The notes beneath the pieces were generated by a model. That model made no database searches. It was given only the letters and a program-made list of their open reading frames with translations, and had not been told where the DNA came from. A stretch of DNA of 64,000 nt from Phocaeicola_A sp963652075 (GTDB lineage: Bacteria; Bacteroidota; Bacteroidia; Bacteroidales; Bacteroidaceae), in the NCBI GenBank assembly GCA_963652075.1, contig CAVJRQ010000089.1, positions 1 to 64,000 of the forward strand, read 5' to 3'. Both the position numbers and the translations under genes were made by a program. This document shows, in pieces, positions 1 through 9,643 of the stretch (its first letter is position 1; each line of letters opens with the position of its first letter).

Positions 1-107
1 ATGCCTGTATAATGTTTTTTGGAAAAAACAAGCCTTTTTAAATGAAAGAGCCGTGTGTGTGAGTTCATAAAATTCTTGAAATTGTAGATGCATTGCAGTT
101 TTTATGC
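1..107. other. Left edge, no gene seen
   Basis: This A/T-rich stretch holds no open frame I would call a gene. It is the upstream region of the permease gene that follows; the neighbouring gene on the left is outside the window. Confidence 0.5.
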
Positions 108-115
108 TACCTTTG
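108..115 (+). promoter_or_regulatory. -7 promoter element of the permease-ribBA operon
   Basis: TACCTTTG is an exact match to the Bacteroides -7 consensus TAnnTTTG, 32 bases before the ATG at 148. An upstream TTG around 82-84 could serve as a weak -33 element. Confidence 0.6.
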
Positions 116-147
116 CGGTTCGATTGCAAAGAGATTAGACATAGGGC

Positions 148-2037
148 ATGTTTCGCATAAAGAAATTGGATATATTCATCATCAAGAGTTTTTCTTTCTT
201 GCTGATAGGCACGTTCTTCATTTGTCTGTTCATATTCATGATGCAGTTCCTTTGGATGCACGTGGACGACATGGTGGGCAAAGGACTGAGCGTCGGTGTC
301 CTTATCCAGTTCTTCTACTACTCCGCACTGTCGCTGGTGCCCATGTCACTGCCTTTGGCCATCCTGCTCGCATCGCTCATCACGTTCGGCAACTTCGGCG
401 AACGCTACGAGCTCCTCTCCATGAAAGCCGCCGGCATCCCCTTGATGCGCATCCTGCGGCCGTTGGTCATCTTCGTCGGATGCATCTGTTGCCTCTCTTT
501 CTATTTCCAGAACGTCACGGGACCCAATTCGCAAACGAAACTGTGGACGCTGCTCATGTCCATGAAACAGAAGTCACCGGAGCTGGACATCCCCGAAGGG
601 GCTTTCTACCGCATCAGCGACTACAACCTCTACGTGAAGAAGAAAAACCCTGACACCGGCATGCTCTATGGCGTGATGATATACAACTTCTCCGACGGTT
701 TCGAGAACGCGCACATCATACAGGCCGATTCGGGCCGCATGATGGTGACGGCCGACAAGGAGCATCTGCTGCTCCACCTCTACAGCGGGGAACAGTTCGA
801 GAACCTGCGCCAGCAGACGCAGCTCTCGCGCAACGTCCCGTACCGGCGCGAATCGTTTGTCGAGAAGCATAGCCTCATCGAGTTCGACTCCAACTTCAAC
901 ATGATGGACGAGAGTTTCATGAGTTCGCAGTCACAGTCCAAGAACATGAACGAGCTGAGCCACAGCATCGACTCCATGTCGCACCGTTTCGACAGCATCG
1001 GGCGCAGCTACTACACGGACGCCAAATCGCGCATCAGTGTAATCAGTTCCCTCAACAAGCACGACTCAATCATGGTGGAACAGTCGCCCGTGAAATCGCT
1101 CAGCCTGGACAGCATCTTCCGCATGAAGAGCAAGGTAGACCAGAAGCGTCTGCTGCAGACCGCCGTTACCCGCGTCAACAACATGAAAAGCGATTTCTCG
1201 TTCCGGGGCTCCATGATGAAGGACTCCGACCGTTCCCTGCACCGTCACCAGATAGAGTGGAACACCAAAATCGTGCTTTCACTGGCATGCATGCTTTTCC
1301 TCTTCATCGGCGCTCCCTTGGGAGCCATCATCCGCAAGGGAGGACTGGGAATGCCGGTCATCATCTCCATCATCATCTTCCTTATCTACTACATCGTGGA
1401 TACCATGGGCAGGAAGATGGCGCGCGACGGCACTTGGGACATCTGGTTCGGTTCGTGGATCAGCACATTCGTACTATTGCCGATGGGTGCGTTTTTCACC
1501 TACAAGTCGAACAACGACTCCGTGGTGTTCAACATCGATGCCTATAAAGAGGTGTTCAGCAAACTGTTGGGACTGCGCACCAAACGTCACATCACCAAGA
1601 AGGAGGTGATTATCGACGACCCGGACTACAGCGCGATTGCGCAGCAGCTGTGCCAGCTGAGCGACACGTGCAGAGCCTACGCCCAACAACATCAACTGGA
1701 CAAGGCACCCAACTACTTCCGCTTCTTCTTCCACTGCCAACCGGACAATGTCGTGACGCAGCTCAACACGCAGCTGGAAGCGGTGATAGAGAATCTGTCG
1801 AACAGCCGCGACAACCACGTCATACTGGCACTCAACGAGTATCCGATACTCCTCGTGGGAGCGCACAAGAATCCGTTCGGCAAGCCGTGGATGAGCGTTG
1901 TAACGGGTATCCTGTTTCCCGTAGGCTTGTTGTTCTACTTCCGTGCATGGCGCTTTAGCCTGCGATTGAACAAAGACCTGAAACAGATTGTGGAGACGAA
2001 CCAAACGATTCTGACCTATATGAAACAAATCAAATAA
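148..2037 (+). CDS. LptF/LptG-family (YjgP/YjgQ) permease
   Basis: Inner-membrane subunit of the lipopolysaccharide export ABC transporter. The 629-residue protein has the family layout: hydrophobic helices near residues 13-33, 52-72 and 100-118, a long periplasmic region (about 120-370), then C-terminal helices near 372-455. It continues past the usual family end with about 170 residues and a further hydrophobic helix near 580-605. Proteobacterial LptF and LptG are about 360 residues, so both the periplasmic insert and the tail are enlarged, which I recall as common in Bacteroidetes. It opens an operon with ribBA (24-base gap) and an aminotransferase. Whether it is F-like or G-like cannot be decided here. 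Confidence 0.85.
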   Translation: MFRIKKLDIFIIKSFSFLLIGTFFICLFIFMMQFLWMHVDDMVGKGLSVGVLIQFFYYSALSLVPMSLPLAILLASLITFGNFGERYELLSMKAAGIPLMRILRPLVIFVGCICCLSFYFQNVTGPNSQTKLWTLLMSMKQKSPELDIPEGAFYRISDYNLYVKKKNPDTGMLYGVMIYNFSDGFENAHIIQADSGRMMVTADKEHLLLHLYSGEQFENLRQQTQLSRNVPYRRESFVEKHSLIEFDSNFNMMDESFMSSQSQSKNMNELSHSIDSMSHRFDSIGRSYYTDAKSRISVISSLNKHDSIMVEQSPVKSLSLDSIFRMKSKVDQKRLLQTAVTRVNNMKSDFSFRGSMMKDSDRSLHRHQIEWNTKIVLSLACMLFLFIGAPLGAIIRKGGLGMPVIISIIIFLIYYIVDTMGRKMARDGTWDIWFGSWISTFVLLPMGAFFTYKSNNDSVVFNIDAYKEVFSKLLGLRTKRHITKKEVIIDDPDYSAIAQQLCQLSDTCRAYAQQHQLDKAPNYFRFFFHCQPDNVVTQLNTQLEAVIENLSNSRDNHVILALNEYPILLVGAHKNPFGKPWMSVVTGILFPVGLLFYFRAWRFSLRLNKDLKQIVETNQTILTYMKQIK

Positions 2038-2061
2038 CGCCAATCAATAAAAACCAAGAAT

Positions 2062-3288
2062 ATGGAACAAGTTAAGTTAAACACCATCGATGAGGCCGTT
2101 GAGGACTTCCGGCAAGGGAAGTTCGTCATCGTGGTCGATGATGAAGACCGTGAAAATGAAGGCGACCTGATAATCGCCGCCGAGAAGATTACGGCCGATG
2201 ACGTAAACTTCATGCTAAAATACGCGCGTGGCGTGCTCTGTGCGCCCATCACAATCTCCCGCTGCAAAGAGCTGGAGCTGGCACACCAGGTGGACGACAA
2301 CACGTCGCTGCTGGGCACACCATTCACCGTCACCGTAGACAAGATTGACGGCTGCAGCACCGGTGTCTCCGCTGCCGACCGCGCCAGCACCATCCGCGCC
2401 TTGGCAGACCCGCAGTCCACCCCACAGACCTTCGGTCGTCCGGGACATGTCAATCCCCTCTACGCCCAAGACAAAGGAGTGCTCCGCCGGGCAGGACATA
2501 CCGAGGCGGCTATCGACCTGGCACGCATGGCCGGGCTCTACCCTGCCGGTGCCCTGATGGAGATAATGAACGAGGACGGTACGATGGCGCGTCTGCCCCA
2601 ACTGCGCGCTTTCGCCGATGAGCACAACATGAAGCTCATCTCCATACACGACATGATAGCCTACCGGCTGAAAGAAGAGTCGATGGTGGAGAAGGGCGTG
2701 GAAGTGAGCATGCCCACCGAGTACGGGCAGTTCCGCCTGATTCCTTTCCGCCAGAAATCCAATGGGCTGGAGCACATCGCCCTCTTCAAGGGCGAGTGGA
2801 AAGAAGACGAGTCGATACTCGTACGCGTACACTCCTCCTGCGCCACCGGGGACATCTTCGGTTCCCTGCGTTGCGACTGCGGCGAGCAGCTCCACAAGGC
2901 GATGCAGATGATTGAGAAAGAGGGAAAAGGCGTGGTTGTCTACCTCAAGCAGGAGGGTCGCGGCATCGGGCTCATGGAAAAGATGAAAGCCTACAAGCTG
3001 CAGGAAGACGGCATGGACACCGTGGACGCCAACCTCTGCCTGGGACATTTGGCGGACGAGCGCGACTATGGCGTAGGGGCTCAGATTCTGCGCGAACTGG
3101 GCGTACACAACATGCGTCTGCTCACCAACAACCCCGTCAAGCGTATCGGACTGGAGGCATATGGGCTAAAGATTGTGGAAAACGTACCCATCGAAATCAC
3201 GCCCAACCCCTACAACGAACGTTACCTGAAGACCAAGATGGAGCGCATGGGACACACGTTGCATTTCTCCAACGAACAAAAGAACTAA
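2062..3288 (+). CDS. ribBA: Bifunctional DHBP synthase / GTP cyclohydrolase II
   Basis: Catalyses both entry reactions of riboflavin synthesis: ribulose 5-phosphate to 3,4-dihydroxy-2-butanone 4-phosphate, and GTP to the diaminopyrimidine intermediate. The N-terminal half (about 1-205) carries the acidic metal-binding motif DDEDRENEGD at residues 26-35. The C-terminal half (about 210-400) carries the GTP cyclohydrolase II zinc cysteines near residues 260, 271 and 273 (SSCATGD, RCDCG) and the QEGRGIGL motif. The length of 408 residues is normal for the fused enzyme. It lies between the permease and the aminotransferase with short gaps. I saw no FMN riboswitch, as expected for a gene inside an operon. 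Confidence 0.96.
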   Translation: MEQVKLNTIDEAVEDFRQGKFVIVVDDEDRENEGDLIIAAEKITADDVNFMLKYARGVLCAPITISRCKELELAHQVDDNTSLLGTPFTVTVDKIDGCSTGVSAADRASTIRALADPQSTPQTFGRPGHVNPLYAQDKGVLRRAGHTEAAIDLARMAGLYPAGALMEIMNEDGTMARLPQLRAFADEHNMKLISIHDMIAYRLKEESMVEKGVEVSMPTEYGQFRLIPFRQKSNGLEHIALFKGEWKEDESILVRVHSSCATGDIFGSLRCDCGEQLHKAMQMIEKEGKGVVVYLKQEGRGIGLMEKMKAYKLQEDGMDTVDANLCLGHLADERDYGVGAQILRELGVHNMRLLTNNPVKRIGLEAYGLKIVENVPIEITPNPYNERYLKTKMERMGHTLHFSNEQKN

Positions 3289-3316
3289 CAAACAACGAAA
3301 TAAAACGATTAAAGTT

Positions 3317-4510
3317 ATGAACAATCTATCAGACCGCTTAAACAGACTCTCCCCGTCGGCCACTCTTGCCATGTCGCAAAGAAGCAACGAGCTCAAGGCA
3401 CAGGGAGTAGATGTCATCAACCTGAGTGTAGGCGAACCGGACTTCAACACGCCCGACCACATCAAAGAGGCAGCCAAACAGGCTATCGATGACAACTTCT
3501 CGAAGTACTCTCCCGTCCCCGGATACCCGGCCCTGCGGGAAGCCATCGTGGCCAAGCTGAAAAACGAGAACGGCGTGGATTACACCGCCGCACAGATTAG
3601 TGTTTCCAACGGTGCAAAGCAATGTGTCTGCAATGTTATCATGACTTTAGTAAGTGACGGCGACGAGGTAATCGTGCCGGCTCCTTATTGGGTCAGCTAT
3701 CCCGAGATGGTGAAGTTGGCGGACGGTGTCCCCGTCATCGTCAGCGCAGGTATCGGCCAAGACTTCAAGATAACCCCCGCCCAGCTGGAGTCCGCCATCA
3801 CGCCGAAGACACGCGCCCTCATCCTCTGCTCACCGTCCAACCCTACGGGTTCGGTCTATAGCAAGCAGGAGCTGGCTGGTCTGGCCGCCGTGTTGGCGAA
3901 GCATCCGCAGGTGATGGTCGTTGCCGACGAGATTTACGAACACATCAATTACGTGGGCAAGCACGAAAGCATCGCACAGTTTGCCGAAGTGAAGGATCAG
4001 GTTGTCATCATCAACGGGGTTTCCAAAGCCTATGCCATGACCGGATGGCGCATCGGATTCGCTGCCGGACCGGACTGGGTCATCAAGGCTTGCAACAAGC
4101 TGCAGGGTCAGTACACCTCCGGCCCGTGCTCCGTTTCGCAGAAAGCCGCAGAGGCTGCCTACCGCGGCACTCAAGCCCCGGTTGAGCAGATGCGTCAAGC
4201 CTTTGAGCGCAGACGTGACCTGATTGTCAAACTGGCGAAAGAGATTCCCGGGTTCGAGGTCAACGTGCCGCAAGGAGCATTCTACCTCTTCCCCAAGTGC
4301 GACCAATACTACGGCAAGTCAGCGGGTGATCGCAAAATCAACGACTCCAATGACCTGGCAATGTACCTGTTGGAGGTAGGCCACGTGGCCTGTGTAGGCG
4401 GTGCCGCTTTCGGCGCTCCCGAATGCATCCGCATGAGCTACGCCACTTCCGACGAGAACATCGTTGAGGCAATGCGTCGCATCAAGGAAGCCTTGGCTGA
4501 ACTGAGATAA
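3317..4510 (+). CDS. PLP-dependent aminotransferase (aspartate aminotransferase type)
   Basis: Class I aminotransferase fold, 397 residues. The pyridoxal-phosphate lysine is K237 in the SKAYAMTGWRIG motif; NLSVGEPDF near the start and PSNPTGS in the middle are typical of the aspartate/prephenate aminotransferase group. It probably transfers amino groups between aspartate and 2-oxoglutarate in the cytoplasm. Substrate range (aspartate, aromatic or prephenate) cannot be settled from sequence. It is the last gene of the permease-ribBA operon, 28 bases after ribBA, and is followed at once by a strong hairpin. Confidence 0.88.
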   Translation: MNNLSDRLNRLSPSATLAMSQRSNELKAQGVDVINLSVGEPDFNTPDHIKEAAKQAIDDNFSKYSPVPGYPALREAIVAKLKNENGVDYTAAQISVSNGAKQCVCNVIMTLVSDGDEVIVPAPYWVSYPEMVKLADGVPVIVSAGIGQDFKITPAQLESAITPKTRALILCSPSNPTGSVYSKQELAGLAAVLAKHPQVMVVADEIYEHINYVGKHESIAQFAEVKDQVVIINGVSKAYAMTGWRIGFAAGPDWVIKACNKLQGQYTSGPCSVSQKAAEAAYRGTQAPVEQMRQAFERRRDLIVKLAKEIPGFEVNVPQGAFYLFPKCDQYYGKSAGDRKINDSNDLAMYLLEVGHVACVGGAAFGAPECIRMSYATSDENIVEAMRRIKEALAELR

Positions 4511-4551
4511 AGGCCAACGTGCCGAACGGGCACTCCACACGGTCTTGAACA

Positions 4552-4588
4552 AAAATCCGCACATCCTTCAGAGGGATGTGCGGATTTT
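4552..4588. terminator. Bidirectional terminator hairpin
   Basis: A perfect 15-bp stem (4552-4566 with 4574-4588) is flanked by A-run and T-run sequence. It separates the convergent aminotransferase (+) and CvfB-like (-) genes and can serve both strands. Its right edge touches the stop codon of the minus-strand gene. Confidence 0.85.
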
Positions 4589-5433
4589 CATTTAGGGTCG
4601 TTTGCCAGCCGGATGCCGTTATCTTCCAGCAGGATGAGCCGATTCCTGTACAACTCGCCAATGGCTTTCTTGAAGGTCTTCTTGCTGACCTGAAACTCCG
4701 CATAGATTTCTTCCGCATCACTTTTGTCGTGGAAAGGGATGAATCCCTGATGCGACTTTATGTAGTGCAGCAAAGACTCGGCAAAGTCGTCCACCTTGCG
4801 GGGGCCGCCCCGTTGCAGTTCCAAGTCAATCTTTCCGTCGGGACGCACCTGCTTGACGAAGGCGGAGAGGTGATTGCCCATCTTTATGGGCTGGAATATC
4901 TCGGACTGATAGATTAGGCCACTGTAGCGGTTGTCCACTATCACCTTATAGCCCAAATCCGTGCGTTGCCACACCAATGCATCCACCACGCTGCCTTCGC
5001 GGTAATGAGGCTGCTCCTTGGAGAGGAAGTGCTCTACCTTTGCGGAGGCCATGATGCGATAGCTTTCTTCATCGATGTAGACATAAACGAGATAGCGGTG
5101 ACCCACCTCCATCTTCATCTTCTGTTCACGGAAAGGAACGAAGAGGTCTTTCATCAGACCCCAGTTGAGGAACGCGCCAAACTGGTTGGTCCACGCCACT
5201 TCGAGCGACGCGAACTCACCCACCTGCACGTAGGGGGTAAGCGTTGTGGCCACAAGCCGTTCCTCGTTGTCGAGGTAGATGAAGACATTCAGCATATCTC
5301 CCGGTTTGCAGTTCTCGGGTACATACCGGGCAGGGAGCAAAATCTCGCCATCGTCGTCGCCATCGAGGTAGACACCGAAGTCCACGGTCTTCACTACCTT
5401 TAGCTGGTTATATTTTCCAAGTTTTATGTGCAT
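4588..5433 (-). CDS. CvfB-like S1 RNA-binding protein
   Basis: 281-residue protein of the CvfB/YitL family: tandem S1-like OB-fold domains (about 1-210) followed by a C-terminal winged-helix region ending around residue 280. Family members bind RNA and influence virulence-factor or stress-gene expression in Firmicutes; the role in Bacteroidetes is not established. It is the last gene of an antiporter-lolD-cvfB run, 8 bases after lolD. The family assignment is firm; the function is inferred only from the RNA-binding fold. Confidence 0.85.
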   Translation of the reverse strand: MHIKLGKYNQLKVVKTVDFGVYLDGDDDGEILLPARYVPENCKPGDMLNVFIYLDNEERLVATTLTPYVQVGEFASLEVAWTNQFGAFLNWGLMKDLFVPFREQKMKMEVGHRYLVYVYIDEESYRIMASAKVEHFLSKEQPHYREGSVVDALVWQRTDLGYKVIVDNRYSGLIYQSEIFQPIKMGNHLSAFVKQVRPDGKIDLELQRGGPRKVDDFAESLLHYIKSHQGFIPFHDKSDAEEIYAEFQVSKKTFKKAIGELYRNRLILLEDNGIRLANDPK

Positions 5434-5441
5434 ATCGTTGT

Positions 5442-6122
5442 TTATTCTTTTGTTTCGTTGTTGCTTGCCTCAGTCAGAATGATACCGTCCACCAAGTGAA
5501 TGGTGCGGTCGGTCATGGCCGCCAGTCCCTCATCGTGGGTAACGATGACGAAGGTCTGCCCGAAGGTGTCGCGCAGATGGAAGAAGAGTCGATGCAGTTC
5601 CTCCTTGTTGCGACTGTCGAGGCTACCAGAGGGTTCATCGGCAAGGATGACCGAAGGGTGGTTGATTAAGGCGCGCGCCACAGCCACACGTTGTTTCTCG
5701 CCACCGGACAGTTCGCCGGGTTTATGGTGAGCACGCTCCATGAGGTTCATAAAGTCGAGAATCTCACTCGCCCGTTTTCGGGCTTCCTTCTCAGAAGCTC
5801 CGGCAATGAAGGCAGGAATCATGACATTCTCAATGGCAGTGAATTCCGGCAAGAGCTGGTGGAACTGAAAGACAAAGCCGAGGTGGCGGTTGCGGAAGTT
5901 GGACAGAGCCTTGCCCCGAAGAGCCGCCACGTCCACGTCATCGATGCGCAGAGTTCCGGCATCGGGCTTGTCCAGCGTACCTATAATCTGAAGCAAGGTG
6001 GTCTTCCCCGCCCCACTCGGTCCCACGATGCTGACCACCTCTTTCTTGTCGATGGTAAGGTCGATGCCCTTGAGCACCTGCAATGAGCCGAAGCTCTTGG
6101 TTATTCCGTGAATCTCTATCAT
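5442..6122 (-). CDS. lolD: LolD-type ABC transporter ATPase
   Basis: 226-residue ABC ATPase of the LolD/MacB group. Walker A (GPSGAGKT) is at residues 34-41, the LSGGE signature and a DEPSGSLD Walker B follow. LolD powers release of outer-membrane lipoproteins from the inner membrane via LolCE. No LolC/E permease is in the window, so a MacB/FtsE-like partner elsewhere cannot be excluded. The length is normal. It lies 24 bases downstream of the antiporter and 8 bases upstream of the S1 protein, so it is likely co-transcribed with both. Confidence 0.85.
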   Translation of the reverse strand: MIEIHGITKSFGSLQVLKGIDLTIDKKEVVSIVGPSGAGKTTLLQIIGTLDKPDAGTLRIDDVDVAALRGKALSNFRNRHLGFVFQFHQLLPEFTAIENVMIPAFIAGASEKEARKRASEILDFMNLMERAHHKPGELSGGEKQRVAVARALINHPSVILADEPSGSLDSRNKEELHRLFFHLRDTFGQTFVIVTHDEGLAAMTDRTIHLVDGIILTEASNNETKE

Positions 6123-6146
6123 GATTGTTTGTCTGTCTACGGGGTT

Positions 6147-8282
6147 TTAGATGTCGTTCTTCTTGAGCCACCGGGCAATCCAATGCGAGAGGATTTGGTA
6201 GACGCGTCCCTCGACCACGCCACGCGGTTCGGAGAAGGTTACCAACTCTTGCGCCTCGCCGAACTGGTCGGGATAGATAACCATGAGACTGTTGTTGGCG
6301 AAGTAGCGCATAATCTGCTCGGGCAGGTGCTCGAACGACGACTGGTAAGAGATGGAACCCCTACGGGCCACTACCACCACGAAAAGGTGATCGTAGTTGA
6401 CCTTTCCGGTAAGGAGCAACAGGTCGTCCCAAGACTCCAGCACGGAGAACTCCGCCCGAGTCCCGTTGTGCTTGGCACGCACATAGTCGCTGATACGCCT
6501 CAGCGTCTCTTTGGTTGCCCAGAAGTCGATGCGGCATCCCAGTTGTTCGTCAAGCCGACAAAGCCGTTCCACCCATTTATAGAATCCGGCCTCGTGCTCG
6601 GCATTCTCGGGAACGGCCACGATGATACGCCGCAAGGTGTTGACGGGTATGAGGCATTTCACTATCGTCAGTTGACGGGCGGTGCCCTTCACCACGTTGG
6701 TGGTAATGTTGCCAAAGAACGAGTCTACGATACCTATCTTATGATGAAGTCCCAGCACGATGTCGGACGAATCGCTCTCACTGAGCGTGTGGAGTACGCC
6801 CGAAGCCACGTTGTTGCTCACCCGGTTTTGGGTACGCATGGGCACGTCCGCCGAAGCGGCGATACGGGCAGCCTTGGCAAGGCTTTTCTTTCCGAGGGAC
6901 TGTTTGCGTTCGCGGTCCGCCCCGTCGCATGTCACGTTGAGGGCAATCAGTTCGTTGGTCGACTTGGGGTTACGCATCATCAGTGCCATTGTCACCAAAT
7001 CGTCCACCGTATGGGGGTTCTCGATAAGAATCAGTGTCTTTTCGTCCTTTTCGGAGATGTCCTGCGCACCATCGTCCATAGCGACTGCCAGCTTACGCGC
7101 CGCGTTTTCCGTGGCCAACGAGCTGATAATGCACGACACAAGTATCATGATGACCACCCCGTTGAGTACATCTTCGTTCATCAGCGGCTGACCGGGCGTG
7201 AGTTCGATGCGCGTACCCACCATCACCATGGCCAAGGCTCCGGCGGCATGGGCATTGCTTAGTCCGAACATCAGGCGACGGGAGACGCTGTTCATGCCAC
7301 AGAGTATCTGTGTGGCAAACGCCGCTATCCACTTGGTGCCGGTAGCTACCAGCAACATGACACCTACCACGAACAAGGTCTGTCCGCCATTGAACAAAGC
7401 TCCCAAGTTGATGAGCATGCCCACCCCTATCAGAAAGTAAGGGATGAACAGCGCATTACCCACGAACTCGATGCGGTTCATCAAGGGCGAAGCGTGCGGG
7501 ACGAGACGGTTGAGCAGCAGTCCTGCCAAGAAAGCGCCGAAGATGCCTTCCAGTCCGGCCAGCTCCGCCAACGCCGCGCTAAGGAAGACGATTGCCAGCA
7601 CGAAGATGTACTGCATCACATTGTCGTCGTAGCGACGAAAGAAGGCACGGGCGATGCGTTGCACAAAGAAGAAAAGGAAAAACAGGTAGGCGGCACACTT
7701 GATGCCGAACAAGCACCAGAACAGTGCGTTGTGTTCACCATTGGCACTGCCCGATATGGTCGCGAGCACCAACAGGGAGACCGTCAAGGCGAACATGGTG
7801 CCTCCGATGGAAACGGAAACGACCGCATGGCGGCTCAGACCGTAACGGATGACGATAGGATAAGAGACCAGCGTGTGCGACCCGAAGATGCATGCCAACA
7901 GGGCAGAAGCAAGCACGCCGAACTTGAGCCAATAGAGACCGACAAAGAGCCCAATCCCCGCAGGGATGAACGTGGTAAGCACACCGAACAGCAACGACCT
8001 CCCCTTATTCTTCTTGAACCCTTCCAAGTCCATTTCCAATCCGGCCAGGAACATAATGTAATAGATGCCCACCTTGCCAAAAAGCTCGAAGCTGCTGTCG
8101 TACTCGAGTACATTGAAGCCATGGTTGCCCACCAGCACGCCGGCCAATATCATGCCCACGATGTGAGGGATTCGCAACCATCCCATAATCATGGGAGCGA
8201 ACAGGATGATGACCAAGACCAAGAAGAAGGTCCATGTGGGGTCGGTCACAGGTAAGTCAATATGAAAGTTGAGCCATTCCAT
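6147..8282 (-). CDS. Cation/proton antiporter with C-terminal stress-protein-like domain
   Basis: Monovalent cation:proton antiporter-2 (Kef/NhaS-type) membrane protein. About 12 hydrophobic helices fill residues 15-400, and a soluble C-terminal part (about 430-711) resembles tandem universal-stress-protein domains. I place the start at ATG 8282 (begins MEWLNF), not at the longer upstream frame, because a TAnnTTTG promoter element lies at 8318-8325, inside the would-be extension. The protein is then 711 residues. It probably exchanges Na+ or K+ for protons; ion specificity is not visible. First gene of the antiporter-lolD-cvfB operon. Confidence 0.88.
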   Translation of the reverse strand: MEWLNFHIDLPVTDPTWTFFLVLVIILFAPMIMGWLRIPHIVGMILAGVLVGNHGFNVLEYDSSFELFGKVGIYYIMFLAGLEMDLEGFKKNKGRSLLFGVLTTFIPAGIGLFVGLYWLKFGVLASALLACIFGSHTLVSYPIVIRYGLSRHAVVSVSIGGTMFALTVSLLVLATISGSANGEHNALFWCLFGIKCAAYLFFLFFFVQRIARAFFRRYDDNVMQYIFVLAIVFLSAALAELAGLEGIFGAFLAGLLLNRLVPHASPLMNRIEFVGNALFIPYFLIGVGMLINLGALFNGGQTLFVVGVMLLVATGTKWIAAFATQILCGMNSVSRRLMFGLSNAHAAGALAMVMVGTRIELTPGQPLMNEDVLNGVVIMILVSCIISSLATENAARKLAVAMDDGAQDISEKDEKTLILIENPHTVDDLVTMALMMRNPKSTNELIALNVTCDGADRERKQSLGKKSLAKAARIAASADVPMRTQNRVSNNVASGVLHTLSESDSSDIVLGLHHKIGIVDSFFGNITTNVVKGTARQLTIVKCLIPVNTLRRIIVAVPENAEHEAGFYKWVERLCRLDEQLGCRIDFWATKETLRRISDYVRAKHNGTRAEFSVLESWDDLLLLTGKVNYDHLFVVVVARRGSISYQSSFEHLPEQIMRYFANNSLMVIYPDQFGEAQELVTFSEPRGVVEGRVYQILSHWIARWLKKNDI

Positions 8283-8317
8283 CTGTTTCGTTGCGCCGCT
8301 TACGTCGTTTTCTCGTG

Positions 8318-8325
8318 CAAAAGTA
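8318..8325 (-). promoter_or_regulatory. -7 promoter element of the antiporter operon
   Basis: Read on the minus strand this is TACTTTTG, an exact TAnnTTTG match. It lies 36 bases before the ATG at 8282 and decides that start. Confidence 0.6.
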
Positions 8326-8403
8326 TAAAAAAGCGGAGGAATATCCGTGTCGGGGAGGAAGAAAAGACGCAAACATCAAAAGAATGCGATTTTTACAATG
8401 CGG

Positions 8404-8438
8404 TTTGCTCTTATGAATGAACATTTATTGTATTTTTG
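8404..8438 (+). promoter_or_regulatory. Promoter of asd
   Basis: TTTG at 8404-8407 (-33-like) and TATTTTTG at 8431-8438 (-7, exact), spaced 23 bases, slightly longer than the usual 19-21. The start codon is at 8485. Confidence 0.6.
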
Positions 8439-8484
8439 CAAGCTGAAGTACTATTTATTATAAATACAATAAAAGAAATACAGG

Positions 8485-9543
8485 ATGAAAGTAGCAATTG
8501 TTGGAGCGAGCGGAGCTGTGGGACAAGAGTTCCTTCGCGTGCTCGATGAACGGAATTTCCCGATTGATGAGTTAGTATTGTTTGGTTCGCAACGCAGTGC
8601 CGGACGAAAATACACATTCCGTGGCAAAGAAATCGAGGTCAAACTTTTGCAGCATAACGATGACTTCAAAGGAGTGGACATCGCTTTCACATCCGCAGGA
8701 GCAGGCACATCGAAGGAGTTCGCCGAGGACATCACCCGTTACGGAGCCGTGATGATTGACAACTCAAGCGCTTTCCGCATGGACAATGACGTGCCTTTGG
8801 TTGTCCCCGAATGCAATGCGGAGGACGCGCTGAACCGTCCGCGCGGCATCATCGCCAACCCGAACTGCACGACCATCATGATGGTCGTCGTGCTGAAGCC
8901 CATCGAGAAGCTGTCGCACATCAAGAGTATACATGTCGCCTCGTACCAAAGCGCAAGCGGTGCGGGTGCCGCAGCCATGCAGGAACTGCAGGAACAATAC
9001 AAGGCTCTGGCCGAGTCGAAAGACCCGGTTGTCAGCAAGTTCGCCTACCAACTGGCATACAACGTGATTCCGCAGATTGACGTCTTCCAGGACAACGGTT
9101 ACACCAAAGAGGAGATGAAGATGTTCAACGAGACCAAAAAGATTATGCATACCGATGCCAACTGTTCGGCCACATGCGTCCGTATCTCTTCACTCCGTGC
9201 GCACAGCGAGGCCGTGTGGGTAGAGACAGAACGACCTATCTCCGTTGAAGAGGCGCAGAAGGCCATAGCCGCCGCTGAGGGAGTGATTCTGATTGACAAC
9301 CCGGCACTGGTAGGAGCCAAGGCCAACCCGGACGCGACAAAGGAGACCATGGAGGGGTTGCCTTATCCGATGCCTCTCTACACGGCCGGTAAGGATTGCG
9401 TGTACGTGGGACGCGTACGGAAAGACCTCGCCAACGACCACGGACTGGCGTTCTGGCTCTCGGGCGACCAAATCAAGAAAGGTGCCGCACTGAACGCCGT
9501 GCAGATAGCGGAATACCTTATTAAAGTAGGGAACGTGAAATAA
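8485..9543 (+). CDS. asd: Aspartate-semialdehyde dehydrogenase
   Basis: NADPH-dependent reduction of aspartyl phosphate to aspartate semialdehyde, feeding lysine/diaminopimelate, threonine and methionine synthesis. The protein begins with the Rossmann dinucleotide loop GASGAVGQEF (residues 7-16). The catalytic cysteine is C128 in NPNCTT, and the substrate-binding region SYQSASGAG follows. The length of 352 residues is normal. It is a single-gene unit with its own promoter and a long terminator hairpin downstream. Confidence 0.95.
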   Translation: MKVAIVGASGAVGQEFLRVLDERNFPIDELVLFGSQRSAGRKYTFRGKEIEVKLLQHNDDFKGVDIAFTSAGAGTSKEFAEDITRYGAVMIDNSSAFRMDNDVPLVVPECNAEDALNRPRGIIANPNCTTIMMVVVLKPIEKLSHIKSIHVASYQSASGAGAAAMQELQEQYKALAESKDPVVSKFAYQLAYNVIPQIDVFQDNGYTKEEMKMFNETKKIMHTDANCSATCVRISSLRAHSEAVWVETERPISVEEAQKAIAAAEGVILIDNPALVGAKANPDATKETMEGLPYPMPLYTAGKDCVYVGRVRKDLANDHGLAFWLSGDQIKKGAALNAVQIAEYLIKVGNVK

Positions 9544-9579
9544 ACCGCTGTGCGGTCGGCCGGATACACGCGGCCGTAT

Positions 9580-9626
9580 ACAAAGAGATTCCCGGTTGAC
9601 CGATGGTCAACCGGGAATCTCTTTGT
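9580..9626. terminator. Bidirectional terminator, 22-bp perfect stem
   Basis: Left arm 9580-9601 and right arm 9605-9626 are fully complementary with a 3-base loop. It lies between convergent asd (+) and the FKBP gene (-). Confidence 0.88.
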
Positions 9627-9643
9627 TTCAGCGAGTGCAACGC

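Noticed and set aside
2038..2061. FMN riboswitch before ribBA
   Set aside because: The gap is only 24 bases inside an operon, too short for the conserved FMN element.
8283..8372. N-terminal extension of the antiporter
   Set aside because: A consensus -7 element lies inside it, and the first transmembrane region follows naturally from the start at 8282.
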